From: Celeribacter halophilus
GTDB lineage: Bacteria; Pseudomonadota; Alphaproteobacteria; Rhodobacterales; Rhodobacteraceae
Assembly (NCBI RefSeq): GCF_900114135.1
Contig: NZ_FORY01000004.1
Span: 1-64,000, forward strand
Length of the DNA: 64,000 nt
Direction: 5' to 3'
In this document: piece by piece, positions 36,447 to 45,128 of the stretch
Layout: every line of letters starts with the position of its first letter
Numbering within the stretch: the stretch's first letter is position 1
Notes under the pieces: generated by a model
Databases searched by the model: none
Told to the model about the DNA's origin: nothing
The model's input: the letters and a program-made list of their open reading frames with translations, nothing else
Position numbers and translations under genes: made by a program

Positions 36447-37988
36447 TCAGACCCTCACAACTTGCCGCAGTTTGGCATCAAGCCCCTGCTCTGCCGCGCG
36501 GTCTATGAAACTTGGAAGCATTCCAGTCGGGACAAACTGACCCTTCAACGGGCCACCCTGCAAACCCGCTTCCGGAACGAAGCGAAAGAGTTCCTGTAGG
36601 CTGATGACATCATCCTCGCCGCCGACGACCTCCGAGATGGAGGTGATCCGCCGCACCCCGTCGCGCATGCGCGAGATTTGTACGATCAGATGGATGGCAT
36701 CCCTGAGTTGCTGGCGCACAAAACTTGAGGGCAGCACAATGCCCGACATGGCAATCAGGTTTTCCATGCGTGTCAAAGCCTCGCGCGGATTGTTGGCGTG
36801 CAAGGTGCTCATGGACCCGTCATGGCCTGTGTTCATGGCCTGCAACAAATCAAACGCCTCTTCGCCGCGCACCTCCCCGATGATGATCCGGTCCGGTCGC
36901 ATCCGCAGCGCATTGCGAAACAGACGCCGCATGGGCACTTCACCCTTACCTTCAATATTGGCAGCGCGGGTTTCCAAGCGGACCACATGCGGCTGCTGCA
37001 ACCGGAGTTCGGCAGCATCTTCGAGCGTGACAATCCGTTCATTTGTCGGAATCTCGCGGGAAATCGCGTTGAGCAACGTCGTCTTGCCCGACCCTGTGCC
37101 TCCGGACACCAGCAGGTTCAGACGCAACTGTGTCGCGATTTGCAAAAACTCCGCCATTTCCTTGGTCAGAGACTGGCGCTGGATCAAGTCCGCAAGTTGC
37201 AAATCATCTTTGGGAAACTTCCGGATTGTCATGGTCGGCCCGTCCACGGCCAGAGGCGGGATCGTCACATTGATCCGGCTGCCATCTTCGAGACGGGCAT
37301 CCACCAAAGGCGTTGTCTCATCGACACGGCGACCGACCGCGGACACGATCCGCGTTGCGATCGTCAGCACATGGTCGTTGTCGCGAAAGGAAATATCAGC
37401 CAATTCAAGCTGGCCCTGACGTTCGACATAGATCTGGCTCGGCCCATTCACCATGATTTCGGAAATACTGTCGTCCTCCAGCAGCCGCTCAAGCGGCCCG
37501 AGCCCGAGCATGTCGTCGACCACATAGTCGACCAGCTCGGCGCTCTCCATTCCGTTGAGATCAATGCGCTGTGTCTGACTGACGGAAAGCACGGCATCCC
37601 GAATTGCGATGCGCTGTGCCTCGGAGGGGAGTTCCGCAAGTGTGCGCAAATCCAACAGGTCCATCACCTCCGGCGCAACCTGTGTTCCAAGCCGCATGAC
37701 ACGCTTGGTAAAATCCGGCTGGTAATTGGCGCGGGGTTTGGCCTCCGGTCTCTGTCTGTCCGTGTCGACAGGAGAAGCCTCTGCAAGTGGCACAAGCTGT
37801 TGCATCAACTGGCGTTGACGCTCACGCGGAAGAATATGGCCTGTGGTGTCCTGATACCAATCAATCGCCAGACTAACCGCATAGGCGCCACCTTCGCGCC
37901 CTTCGGACACAAGTGTTTGCAATCGCTCCGCAATCACCGCGCGAACAGCGTCCATATCCTGACGAGCCATTATGACACTCTCGCTCAT
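36447..37988 (-). CDS. cpaF: TadA/CpaF secretion ATPase
   Basis: A 513-residue hexameric motor ATPase of the type II/IV secretion family that drives Flp pilus assembly. Walker A is [13 protein letters not shown] near 295, the Asp box is RIVTLEDAAELRL, the Walker B region is RIIIGEVRGEEAFDLLQAM, and the His box TGHDGSMSTLHANNPREAL follows. AAAAAGG precedes the ATG. It begins three bases after the cpaE stop. Confidence 0.93.
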   Translation of the reverse strand: MSESVIMARQDMDAVRAVIAERLQTLVSEGREGGAYAVSLAIDWYQDTTGHILPRERQRQLMQQLVPLAEASPVDTDRQRPEAKPRANYQPDFTKRVMRLGTQVAPEVMDLLDLRTLAELPSEAQRIAIRDAVLSVSQTQRIDLNGMESAELVDYVVDDMLGLGPLERLLEDDSISEIMVNGPSQIYVERQGQLELADISFRDNDHVLTIATRIVSAVGRRVDETTPLVDARLEDGSRINVTIPPLAVDGPTMTIRKFPKDDLQLADLIQRQSLTKEMAEFLQIATQLRLNLLVSGGTGSGKTTLLNAISREIPTNERIVTLEDAAELRLQQPHVVRLETRAANIEGKGEVPMRRLFRNALRMRPDRIIIGEVRGEEAFDLLQAMNTGHDGSMSTLHANNPREALTRMENLIAMSGIVLPSSFVRQQLRDAIHLIVQISRMRDGVRRITSISEVVGGEDDVISLQELFRFVPEAGLQGGPLKGQFVPTGMLPSFIDRAAEQGLDAKLRQVVRV

Positions 37989-37991
37989 CGC

Positions 37992-39221
37992 TTATGCCTT
38001 TTTCTTCCACCATGACGCAGACTGAACGGGGGTTGAGGGGCCAGCAGTCCACCCCTTTTGCAAATCATCGGAAAACTGACGAACGCGGCGGGCATAGGCG
38101 CTGCGCGGCGCAAGTGTTTGCAGCGGCTCCCCTTTGACCGAAGCCCGCGCAATATCATTCGCACACAGCGGCAATTCAAAGGACAGCGGGTGATTGAGCG
38201 CATCGGCGATCTCTTTGGCACTCAGTCCGGCATCCCGACGGAGATGTGACAGTGACAGCCAAACCCGTGGTTGCGGACTATTGCGACGGTTCAGCCGGTC
38301 GAGCAAACGCCCCGCAGAGCGGACAGCGCCAAAACCCGGCGAAAGCACAAGGACAAGATCATCGACTGTCTCCAGCACAGGATGATCGTCCATGACGAAC
38401 CGTCGCGGCAGGTCCACGACAGAGGAGGTAAAGACATCCTTGAAAGCCCCCATCAGGCTCGCAAGACCTGCTTCATAGCGGGGCAGAAGCGCCGGATCTT
38501 CAATCTCGGCGGAATAGACCGACAGACCAGACTGAACCTCATGCATCGTGGCTTGCAAGAAAGTGGCATCCACGCGCTCCGGAGTTGTCAGCGCATCAAA
38601 AACGCCTGGCGTCATTTCAACATCCAGTTCGACAGCCAAGGTGCCGAAATGCAATTCCGCATCCAACAGCCCTACACGGGAGGCCCCTGTTTGGTTTTCA
38701 CCCTTGGTTTTGACCGATGCGGCCAATGCCGCAGCCAGATTGGTGGCCAGAAGACTTGCCCCCACCCCGCCACAAACACCGCAAACCGCAACGGATTTTC
38801 CCCGCTGTGTGGGAGGGGCGGTCAAAGCTGTGGAGGCGCTCCACAAGTCCAGCAGGGGGTCGCCTTCCTGATGCGGAACGATGAGATAGTCTTTGGCCCC
38901 ACCAGCAAGGTAGGCCCGATAGGTCGGCACATCGATCTCGGGTCCGAGAAGCACGATCTCGACGCCATCCGCAACCACGTCCCGCAGAAGCTCCAATGTG
39001 TCGCCCAGAGGCGAGGAACCGAGTTCCGCAAGAACAATATCGCCAAACTCGGCCATACCGGACAAACGCGACAAGGTTTCCAAGGTGCCAGTGTGATAGG
39101 TCGCCTGATCTCCGTCCGGAGCTTGTCGCATGAGATAGGCTACCGCATCGCGGCCGGCTTCTGTCGCAACGAAGGCTTCGACGCGACGCGCTGTTTGAGA
39201 GAGTGGCAACACCTGATTCAT
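37992..39221 (-). CDS. cpaE: CpaE/TadZ pilus localisation ATPase
   Basis: A 409-residue protein with an N-terminal receiver-like domain and a C-terminal MinD/ParA-like ATPase domain. The P-loop is AVCGVCGGVGASLLATNLA, in which the usual signature Lys is replaced, an atypical Walker A common in TadZ. These proteins place the Tad machine, often at a pole. The start overlaps cpaD by ATGA. Confidence 0.88.
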   Translation of the reverse strand: MNQVLPLSQTARRVEAFVATEAGRDAVAYLMRQAPDGDQATYHTGTLETLSRLSGMAEFGDIVLAELGSSPLGDTLELLRDVVADGVEIVLLGPEIDVPTYRAYLAGGAKDYLIVPHQEGDPLLDLWSASTALTAPPTQRGKSVAVCGVCGGVGASLLATNLAAALAASVKTKGENQTGASRVGLLDAELHFGTLAVELDVEMTPGVFDALTTPERVDATFLQATMHEVQSGLSVYSAEIEDPALLPRYEAGLASLMGAFKDVFTSSVVDLPRRFVMDDHPVLETVDDLVLVLSPGFGAVRSAGRLLDRLNRRNSPQPRVWLSLSHLRRDAGLSAKEIADALNHPLSFELPLCANDIARASVKGEPLQTLAPRSAYARRVRQFSDDLQKGWTAGPSTPVQSASWWKKKA

Positions 39222-39769
39222 TGACCGCTCCCGTCCCGATAGGCCATTGCTGCCGTCGTATCCGGCTCAAGCACATCACCCGGTTCATGGATCATCACAG
39301 CAAGATTGGTCGCATTGGCACAGCCCAAATCATCAATTCCCGACCGGCAACTGACACTCAGCCCCTGCGCTCGCGTGACGCGAATAATCCCGACCTGCCG
39401 ATAGGGAGACGGGCGCGTGCCAAAATTGTTGTCTTGCAGATACTGCGTCTTGGCCGGATACCGCGCCAGAAGCGAGTGCATCACGCCTTGCCGCTCTGCA
39501 TCAATCTGCGGCTTGCCCGTTGACGGGATGGTGACGATGAGCACATCGCCTGCATCCAGCACAAGCGTATTCAAAAACGATGAAATTCGGCTGCGCTCCC
39601 CAGCGGAAAGTGTCGAGGAGCCGGAGGCAAACCGGTATTGGTGCTGCGCTTCGACATAAGGGGCGGACAAACGTTCCGTGACGCCAGAGGCCGGTGCAGG
39701 CCCTTCACAGCCTGCGACCAGAAGAACGGCAAGCCCTGCCAGAATAGACTTTGCTTTACCCATATTCAT
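39218..39769 (-). CDS. cpaD: CpaD-like pilus assembly lipoprotein
   Basis: A 183-residue protein with a lipoprotein signal (LAGLAVLLVAGCEGP; Cys near residue 21). It then shows the CpaD pattern: Tyr-rich N-terminus, a FLNTLVLDAGD region, and a C-terminal GIDDLGCANATNLAVMI motif shared by CpaD proteins. It is an outer-membrane partner of the secretin. It overlaps both neighbours by four bases. Confidence 0.85.
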   Translation of the reverse strand: MNMGKAKSILAGLAVLLVAGCEGPAPASGVTERLSAPYVEAQHQYRFASGSSTLSAGERSRISSFLNTLVLDAGDVLIVTIPSTGKPQIDAERQGVMHSLLARYPAKTQYLQDNNFGTRPSPYRQVGIIRVTRAQGLSVSCRSGIDDLGCANATNLAVMIHEPGDVLEPDTTAAMAYRDGSGQ

Positions 39770-41058
39770 TGCAGCAAAAACCCCGCATTGCCGTTGATAT
39801 TTTTGACCGAAACAGGGCCGCTTTTGCTAATCGGCTCACCTGCCGAGAGGGAACCCAGAAAATGCCGGTCCAAGCTGTTGGCAGGGGCAAAGCCCTCCAG
39901 TGGCGTCTTGAATTTGTCAGGGGCGGCAGGCTCGACGATATAGGGGGTCACGATGATAACCAGTTCGGTTTCTCCCGACTGATAGCTGGTCGAGCGGAAC
40001 AGCGCTCCGAGGATCGGGATTTCCCCCAAACCCGGCACATCCTTCACATCCTGTTGTGTCGTGGCACTGAAAAGCCCCGCGATAGCAAAGCTCTGCCCGC
40101 TGCCCACTTCGATGGTCGTGCTGGCGCTGCGTTCAAGGATCAAAGGAATGTTCTGTGTGTTCGACGTGCTGCCGTTGGAAAAGTCCAACTCACGGATTTG
40201 CGTGCGCACGTTAAGCTTGATCTGGTCGGCGCGCAGCACTTCCGGCAAAAACTCTAGCTCGACCCCATAGGGTTCGAACTGCACCGAGCTGGAATCATCT
40301 CCCTCCGCGACGGTTTGATATGGAAAGCGGCCACCGGCGAGAAAGCTTGCCTTGTCACCGGAGCGGGCGGTGAGGTTCGGTTCCGAAAGAATGGTCACCA
40401 AACCTCTGCTTTTGAGCGCTTCGATTGTTCCGCTGATGGAAAATGCCGTCAACAAGCCGTCGCCACTTTGCGACCGGCCGCCCGATAACGAGGTCCAGCT
40501 CACGCCCAAATCTTCAGATACACTGCGCGAGACTTCCGCGATGCGCACTTGCAGGTTGATTTGCGGCGGGGTTTCCAGTGAGAGACTGTTCACCACTGTG
40601 ACCGTCTCGCCGGCCAGTTGGCGCACAACAGAGTCAATGCGCTCTGCATCGGCAATGGTGCCCACCCGACCGCTTAGCACAATCGCGCCCCCGACTTCGG
40701 AGACCGAAAACGACCCGCCCGTCACTGTGGCATGTGCGGCGCGGCTGACGGCATCCATATTGACCGAAACGCCAACCGCGCTGCTCAGAGTGACCTCTTC
40801 CTGATCATCAATGACAAACAACGTGGTCTCGCCAATGCGCTTGCCATAGATATACAGAAGCGTCGGTGATTTGATCTCCACATCCGCGACATCGGGATTG
40901 GCAAGGAACACGGTTTGCGCCGGTTCATCGAGCTTGATCAGCTTCCCCTGCCCCGCGAACAGATCAATGTCGCGATTGCGCGTCTCTATCAAGGTTTGCG
41001 CCACAGCAGGCAGCGCGACAATCATCCAAAGCGTAAACAGGGATATGGTGCGAAACAT
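39766..41058 (-). CDS. cpaC: CpaC/RcpA secretin
   Basis: An outer-membrane secretin of about 430 residues for the Flp pilus. A signal peptide (ISLFTLWMIVALPAVAQ) is followed by a pilus-N domain (DLFAGQGKLIKLDEP), a BON-like segment (GAIVLSGRVGTIADAERID) and the secretin core with VTILSEPNLTARSGDKASFL and VPGLGEIPILGALF. The ATG at 41058 is preferred over TTG at 41067 on the spacing from AAAAGG. Confidence 0.9.
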   Translation of the reverse strand: MFRTISLFTLWMIVALPAVAQTLIETRNRDIDLFAGQGKLIKLDEPAQTVFLANPDVADVEIKSPTLLYIYGKRIGETTLFVIDDQEEVTLSSAVGVSVNMDAVSRAAHATVTGGSFSVSEVGGAIVLSGRVGTIADAERIDSVVRQLAGETVTVVNSLSLETPPQINLQVRIAEVSRSVSEDLGVSWTSLSGGRSQSGDGLLTAFSISGTIEALKSRGLVTILSEPNLTARSGDKASFLAGGRFPYQTVAEGDDSSSVQFEPYGVELEFLPEVLRADQIKLNVRTQIRELDFSNGSTSNTQNIPLILERSASTTIEVGSGQSFAIAGLFSATTQQDVKDVPGLGEIPILGALFRSTSYQSGETELVIIVTPYIVEPAAPDKFKTPLEGFAPANSLDRHFLGSLSAGEPISKSGPVSVKNINGNAGFLLQ

Positions 41059-41107
41059 TCGGAGCAAACCTTTTGAAACAATGGGCTAAAGGGGCTGGCG
41101 TCGTGTA

Positions 41108-42070
41108 TTAGTTCTCAGGCGTCGGCGTTTGCGTGACATGAGCGCCCGCACCGGCCGCGGCGGCGGCCAATGCCTCCAAGGTAGCGACATCGGCATCCGC
41201 CACCGTGAGCACGTTCACCTGTGTCTGGGTGCCGCGCACCACGGAGACACGCCGGCTTGGCGCTGCGGGTTCGGAATGCTCTGCGCCACCGGAGACTTGG
41301 GAGGCGAATATCGGCGTATCTTTGGCGACAATCGGGTCATCCCCCTCCGTCCCGTCGCTTAGAACCAGCATCAGGTCTCCCATTTTCTGGGCGAGCGCCA
41401 AGACTTTGGCACCATCTGGAGGCAGTTCGAAGGTGACGATTTTCGGCGATGCCTTGAGCGGTTTCTGCTCACTGCCGTCAGTCGGTTCCGCGACTTGGTC
41501 CGTGGCGATAATCCGCACATTGCGCAGCACCGTGCGGATGGCGAGCGCATTGTTTTCGGCTTTATAGGAGAGCATCACATCGACACGGTCCCCGTTGCGC
41601 ACGAGACCGGCCACAGATGTCGCCTCCGTCACCGGCAAGGAAATCGCCCGCATCCCTTCGCTCAAATGCAGCATAGATGTCTGCACTGGCGCTGGTGTGT
41701 CGGGAACCTCCGGCACGACCAGATCAGAGGACACGAAAGGCGTGCCGCTCGGCACCATTCTCACCGCAGACAGTCGCAGCAGCGCCTCACGGTTTGCAGA
41801 GGTGTCGCGCAAAAAGCTCTCGGTGATCTGGGCTTCGGGCATCGCGACAGAGACAATGCCATCGTCAGAGATTGGCGCGCCAACGGACAACTCAGCCGCC
41901 GCAACCAGCACCCGATCGGATGCAATTTTTACTGCGGCCTGCACGGGCGCGGGCTGTGATGCAGCCTGATCTTCCTGACGAAGACCAAACCACATCACCG
42001 ATCCGGCGACCAAAGCGGAAACCGTCAAAACGGCACCTATGCGGCCAAATAGTCCGAGGGAGGGGAACAT
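41108..42070 (-). CDS. cpaB: CpaB/RcpC pilus assembly protein
   Basis: A 320-residue protein with one N-terminal membrane helix, an SAF-like domain (VLVAAAELSVGAPISDDGI) and the conserved RcpC region GMRAISLPVTEATSVAGLV and NGDRVDVMLSYK. It is periplasmic and works with the secretin. It starts three bases after the flp stop. Confidence 0.88.
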   Translation of the reverse strand: MFPSLGLFGRIGAVLTVSALVAGSVMWFGLRQEDQAASQPAPVQAAVKIASDRVLVAAAELSVGAPISDDGIVSVAMPEAQITESFLRDTSANREALLRLSAVRMVPSGTPFVSSDLVVPEVPDTPAPVQTSMLHLSEGMRAISLPVTEATSVAGLVRNGDRVDVMLSYKAENNALAIRTVLRNVRIIATDQVAEPTDGSEQKPLKASPKIVTFELPPDGAKVLALAQKMGDLMLVLSDGTEGDDPIVAKDTPIFASQVSGGAEHSEPAAPSRRVSVVRGTQTQVNVLTVADADVATLEALAAAAAGAGAHVTQTPTPEN

Positions 42071-42072
42071 GT

Positions 42073-42261
42073 TTATGGTGTAGTTGTAGCCGGTGCAATG
42101 GCAGTGTTCACCGTCTCAAAACCTGTTTTTACATTTCCACCAAGAGTAGAAACGGTCCCAACAATCACCGCAGAAATTAGAGCAGCAAAAAGTCCGTATT
42201 CGATCGCTGTCGCACCGTCTTCTTCACGGTTGAAGCGGTTCATAAGTTTGAAGAATTTCAT
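42073..42261 (-). CDS. flp: Flp major pilin
   Basis: The 62-residue pilin subunit of the Tad pilus. The leader ends in REEDG and the mature protein would begin ATAIEYGLFAALISAVI, the Flp signature with Glu at +5 and Tyr at +6. A Thr/Pro-rich tail follows. AGGAGG lies before the ATG. It is the first gene of the tad operon. The prepilin peptidase (CpaA/TadV) needed to cut it is not in this window. Confidence 0.93.
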   Translation of the reverse strand: MKFFKLMNRFNREEDGATAIEYGLFAALISAVIVGTVSTLGGNVKTGFETVNTAIAPATTTP

Positions 42262-42642
42262 TGGGCGTAGCCTCCTAAAGAATGGTTTTCATTGAAATCT
42301 GAGGCAACCTAACAACTTTGGGCAAATGGCCCCGCATGATGTCTATGTCGCAAAAGATCTACCCAGCCTTAAGATGTAGTAGGCGACTTTTTGCCAAGCC
42401 AAAAATCAATAAAAATTCGCGGCATGGTTGTTTGTTACATTAAATCCACACCCTTAAGTATTTTTAGATATATCAGATATATACATTTGATATTAATACA
42501 TAGCCTAATGAATACTACGGGTTGTTGGTTTTTTCTGGCGCATGAATTAAAGCCTAATTATCGATATTGAAAACCGCCGAACGCATTACTCCCACCAAGC
42601 AGCAACACGGTCTGCGCCGACTCCGAAACTCACGCCCACCAC
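42262..42642. other. promoter region of the tad operon
   Basis: About 380 bases, strongly AT-rich at 42400-42560. It holds two CTTAAG elements (42367-42379 and 42450-42466) and no supported gene. The tad promoter should lie here, reading to the left. Confidence 0.55.
42450..42466 (+). promoter_or_regulatory. candidate shared regulatory motif, copy upstream of flp
   Basis: ACCCTTAAGTATTTTTA resembles the elements before the repeat genes; a second, CCTTAAGATGTAG, lies at 42367-42379. Both are upstream of the tad operon. Confidence 0.3.
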
Positions 42643-42674
42643 AAAAAACGCGCCCCTCACAGTGTGAGAGACGC
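42643..42674 (-). terminator. intrinsic terminator of repeat gene 5
   Basis: On the minus strand GCGTCTCTCACA pairs with TGTGAGGGGCGC around a minimal loop, followed by GTTTTTTG. It lies about 35 bases after the stop of the repeat gene. Confidence 0.75.
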
Positions 42675-42708
42675 ATTCAGTTTTGATCCTTGGGTTTACC
42701 AGCTGCGA

Positions 42709-43887
42709 TCAGACCACAGGGTCGGCATCATCCCCGCCGAGAAGCCCGCTTAGAAGACCACCATCCCCAAGCAAATCTCCGACAAGGGGAAGCCCTCCGA
42801 GCAAACCGCCATCATCGCTGCCAAGGAGGCCGCCATCACTTTCACTACTGCCGAGCAGATCACCAACCAACGGAAGATCGCCAAGCAGACCGCCACTCTC
42901 GCCTCCAAGGAGACCTCCAACAAGGCCATTATCTCCGAGAATGCCGCCGAGGAGACCATCGTCCCCTTCGCCACCTCCCAGCAAGTCACCAACGAGCGGA
43001 AGGCCGCCCAGCAGACCGTCGCCGCCCCCGAGCAGGCCGTCAAGCAGACCGCCCTCCCCGTCTGATACGGAACTGTCGCTTCCCAAAGTGCCGCGACCAG
43101 TCAGAGCGCCAACCAGCCCGTCTTCACCTGTAACCATACTCAGGGCACCATCGTCAGCGATCAGACTTCCAAGTAGCCCTTCAGATCCGGTGACCGCGCC
43201 AAGAAGGCCCGAGTTTCCGCTCACAAGGCCCAAAGCGCCGTCGTCTGCAATGATGGGATCCAATATGGCATCATCACCGGAGCCATCCCCGAGTAATGTC
43301 AGACCAGTCAGCTCTCCGACCAGTCCCTCCGCACCGGTCAACATCCCAAGAACGCCTCCTGTACCGATCAGATCGCCAAGAAGGCCTTCTGAGCCCGTGA
43401 TGTCACCAAGCAAACCGTCATTGCCTGTGACATCTCCGAGAAGGCCACCGTCAGCCAAAAGGAAGTCAACAACGCCGGGATCAGCGTTGCCCAAATCAAT
43501 ACCGTCATCAGGATTATCATTGCCACCGGTGTTATCTTCGTCGTCGTCATTCCCGTCGTCCGTATCCCCATTTGTCCCGTCGTCGGAATCATCGTCATCG
43601 TCATCGTCAGACAGGCTTGCCGCGATCGCACCGGCACCAAGCAGCCCTGCACCAATCGCGAGCGGGGATACACCGAACAGACCTTCATCCGTTGCTTCCG
43701 GCTCATAAATTTCGGGCTCACCCAACACAGGGCTATATCCGCCTGTACTCACGCTGACATATCCGTCAGAAGTCACAAGCGTATCACCTGGCTGAATGTC
43801 ACTTTCAGCAACTTGGATCTGTCGTCCGTTGCGAATGACAAGGGCCATTGGCACATTGCCCAGACCGACCGTTGAATAATTTTGCAT
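42709..43887 (-). CDS. GLLG-repeat protein 5 with diverged prefix
   Basis: A protein of about 392 residues starting MQNYSTVGLGNVPMALVIRN; the ATG at 43887 has GAGGTG upstream. A short beta-rich N-terminal domain (to about 70) is followed by a hydrophobic segment (LAIGAGLLGAGAIAASL) and a long Asp-rich linker (DDDDDDDSDDGTNGD), the same plan as repeat proteins 2 and 3. GLLG decapeptides follow, containing two copies of the module that ends LTLLGDG or RGTLGSD, and then a second half with the repeated phrase GLPLVGDLLG. The tail is LLGGDDADPVV. It is a probable type I secretion substrate of unknown function, located between the tad and hydrogenase clusters. Confidence 0.78.
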   Translation of the reverse strand: MQNYSTVGLGNVPMALVIRNGRQIQVAESDIQPGDTLVTSDGYVSVSTGGYSPVLGEPEIYEPEATDEGLFGVSPLAIGAGLLGAGAIAASLSDDDDDDDSDDGTNGDTDDGNDDDEDNTGGNDNPDDGIDLGNADPGVVDFLLADGGLLGDVTGNDGLLGDITGSEGLLGDLIGTGGVLGMLTGAEGLVGELTGLTLLGDGSGDDAILDPIIADDGALGLVSGNSGLLGAVTGSEGLLGSLIADDGALSMVTGEDGLVGALTGRGTLGSDSSVSDGEGGLLDGLLGGGDGLLGGLPLVGDLLGGGEGDDGLLGGILGDNGLVGGLLGGESGGLLGDLPLVGDLLGSSESDGGLLGSDDGGLLGGLPLVGDLLGDGGLLSGLLGGDDADPVV

Positions 43888-43900
43888 TATTTTGCACCTC

Positions 43901-43920
43901 ACAAACATACTTAAGTTCAC
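43901..43920 (-). promoter_or_regulatory. candidate shared regulatory motif, copy upstream of repeat gene 5
   Basis: Read on the minus strand it is GTGAACTTAAGTATGTTTGT, only 14 bases before the ATG. It is nearly identical in its core to the copy at 27782. Another CACTTAAGCATGG lies at 43959-43971. Confidence 0.35.
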
Positions 43921-44072
43921 GACATGCACTTTAGGAATATATTGGCGCTATTTTAATACACTTAAGCATGGTCTAATTGCCGCAGGCAAATTTTTGCCAA
44001 CAGCAAATACGTCATCGACAAACTGTTCAGGTTTGCAGGGTGCGCTTGACGATCGCGTTTCTCTCGGATCAC

Positions 44073-45098
44073 TCAACAAATACGCGGAAGTTGTTCCCCG
44101 ACCAGCATATCAACAATGCGCGCGCCCCCGAATAACGTGCGCATCGTAACTCGCGGCCCAGAACCGGAGTCATGTACGCGACCGATTACCACCGCTCCCT
44201 GCCCCTCGGGCACGGAACGCATTGCCGCAAGCGCTGCATCCACGTCTTCAGGCGCAACAAACAGGACCAGCGTTCCCTCGTTGGCCAAATAGAGCGGATC
44301 AAGTCCCAGAATTTCACACATTCCTTTGACTTCAGCACGGATTGGCAACGTGTCTTCGGCAATCTCCACGGCCACCCCCGCTTCATCCGCGATTTCATTG
44401 AGCGCAGAGGCTAGCCCTCCGCGGGTCGCATCGCGGGCGCAACGCAAGGTTGGACAGGCCTGAGCCACAGCGGCCATCAGATGCCCAAGGCCCGCACAAT
44501 CCGACGGCATGTCCGCGCTTAATGCCATCTCCCCACGCGCCGCCAGAATAGCTGCCCCGTGATCTCCAAGCACATGATTGACAATCGCAACGTCTCCGGG
44601 CTGGACATGCGCCGCGCACAGATCACGGCCTGCCGGAATAACCCCTATACCGGATGTGGTGATGAACACCTTGTCCGCCGAACCCCGGCCCACCACCTTG
44701 GTGTCGCCCGTGACAATCCTGACGCCTGCCCTGTCCGCCTCTGCTTTCATCGAGGCCACAATTCGACGCAAAAGAGCAATCTCGGTTCCTTCTTCAATAA
44801 TAAAAGCCGCCGAAAGCCACAGCGGTGTAGCACCCCCAACGGCGAGGTCGTTCACGGTCCCGCAAACCGCAATTTTTCCGATGTCACCACCGGGGAACTC
44901 CACAGGATCAACCACAAAGCTGTCGGTAGTAAAGGCCAGCCGCGCACCGGGCTCCCGCACGGCATCACTCATCAATCGCGCCTGATCTTCTGAGCTTTCC
45001 GGCTCGAACACAGAGGTGAAGACCTCACCAATCAAATCGCGCATTGCCTTGCCGCCGCCGCCATGCGCCAACGTCACATGTTGATCCCTCAATGCCAT
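44073..45098 (-). CDS. hypE: HypE carbamoyl dehydratase for hydrogenase CN ligands
   Basis: A 341-residue PurM-like protein that dehydrates the carbamoyl group carried on its C-terminal Cys to form the CN ligand of the NiFe centre. The N-terminus has LAHGGGGKAMRDLI, the ATP-binding region has FVVDPVEFPGGDIGKIAVCG, and the protein ends in the family hallmark EQLPRIC. It works with HypF and the HypC-HypD complex. It is the last gene of the hydrogenase cluster. Confidence 0.95.
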   Translation of the reverse strand: MALRDQHVTLAHGGGGKAMRDLIGEVFTSVFEPESSEDQARLMSDAVREPGARLAFTTDSFVVDPVEFPGGDIGKIAVCGTVNDLAVGGATPLWLSAAFIIEEGTEIALLRRIVASMKAEADRAGVRIVTGDTKVVGRGSADKVFITTSGIGVIPAGRDLCAAHVQPGDVAIVNHVLGDHGAAILAARGEMALSADMPSDCAGLGHLMAAVAQACPTLRCARDATRGGLASALNEIADEAGVAVEIAEDTLPIRAEVKGMCEILGLDPLYLANEGTLVLFVAPEDVDAALAAMRSVPEGQGAVVIGRVHDSGSGPRVTMRTLFGGARIVDMLVGEQLPRIC

Positions 45099-45128
45099 GT
45101 CTGTTCTTTCTTTTCTTGGCGTGAATGG

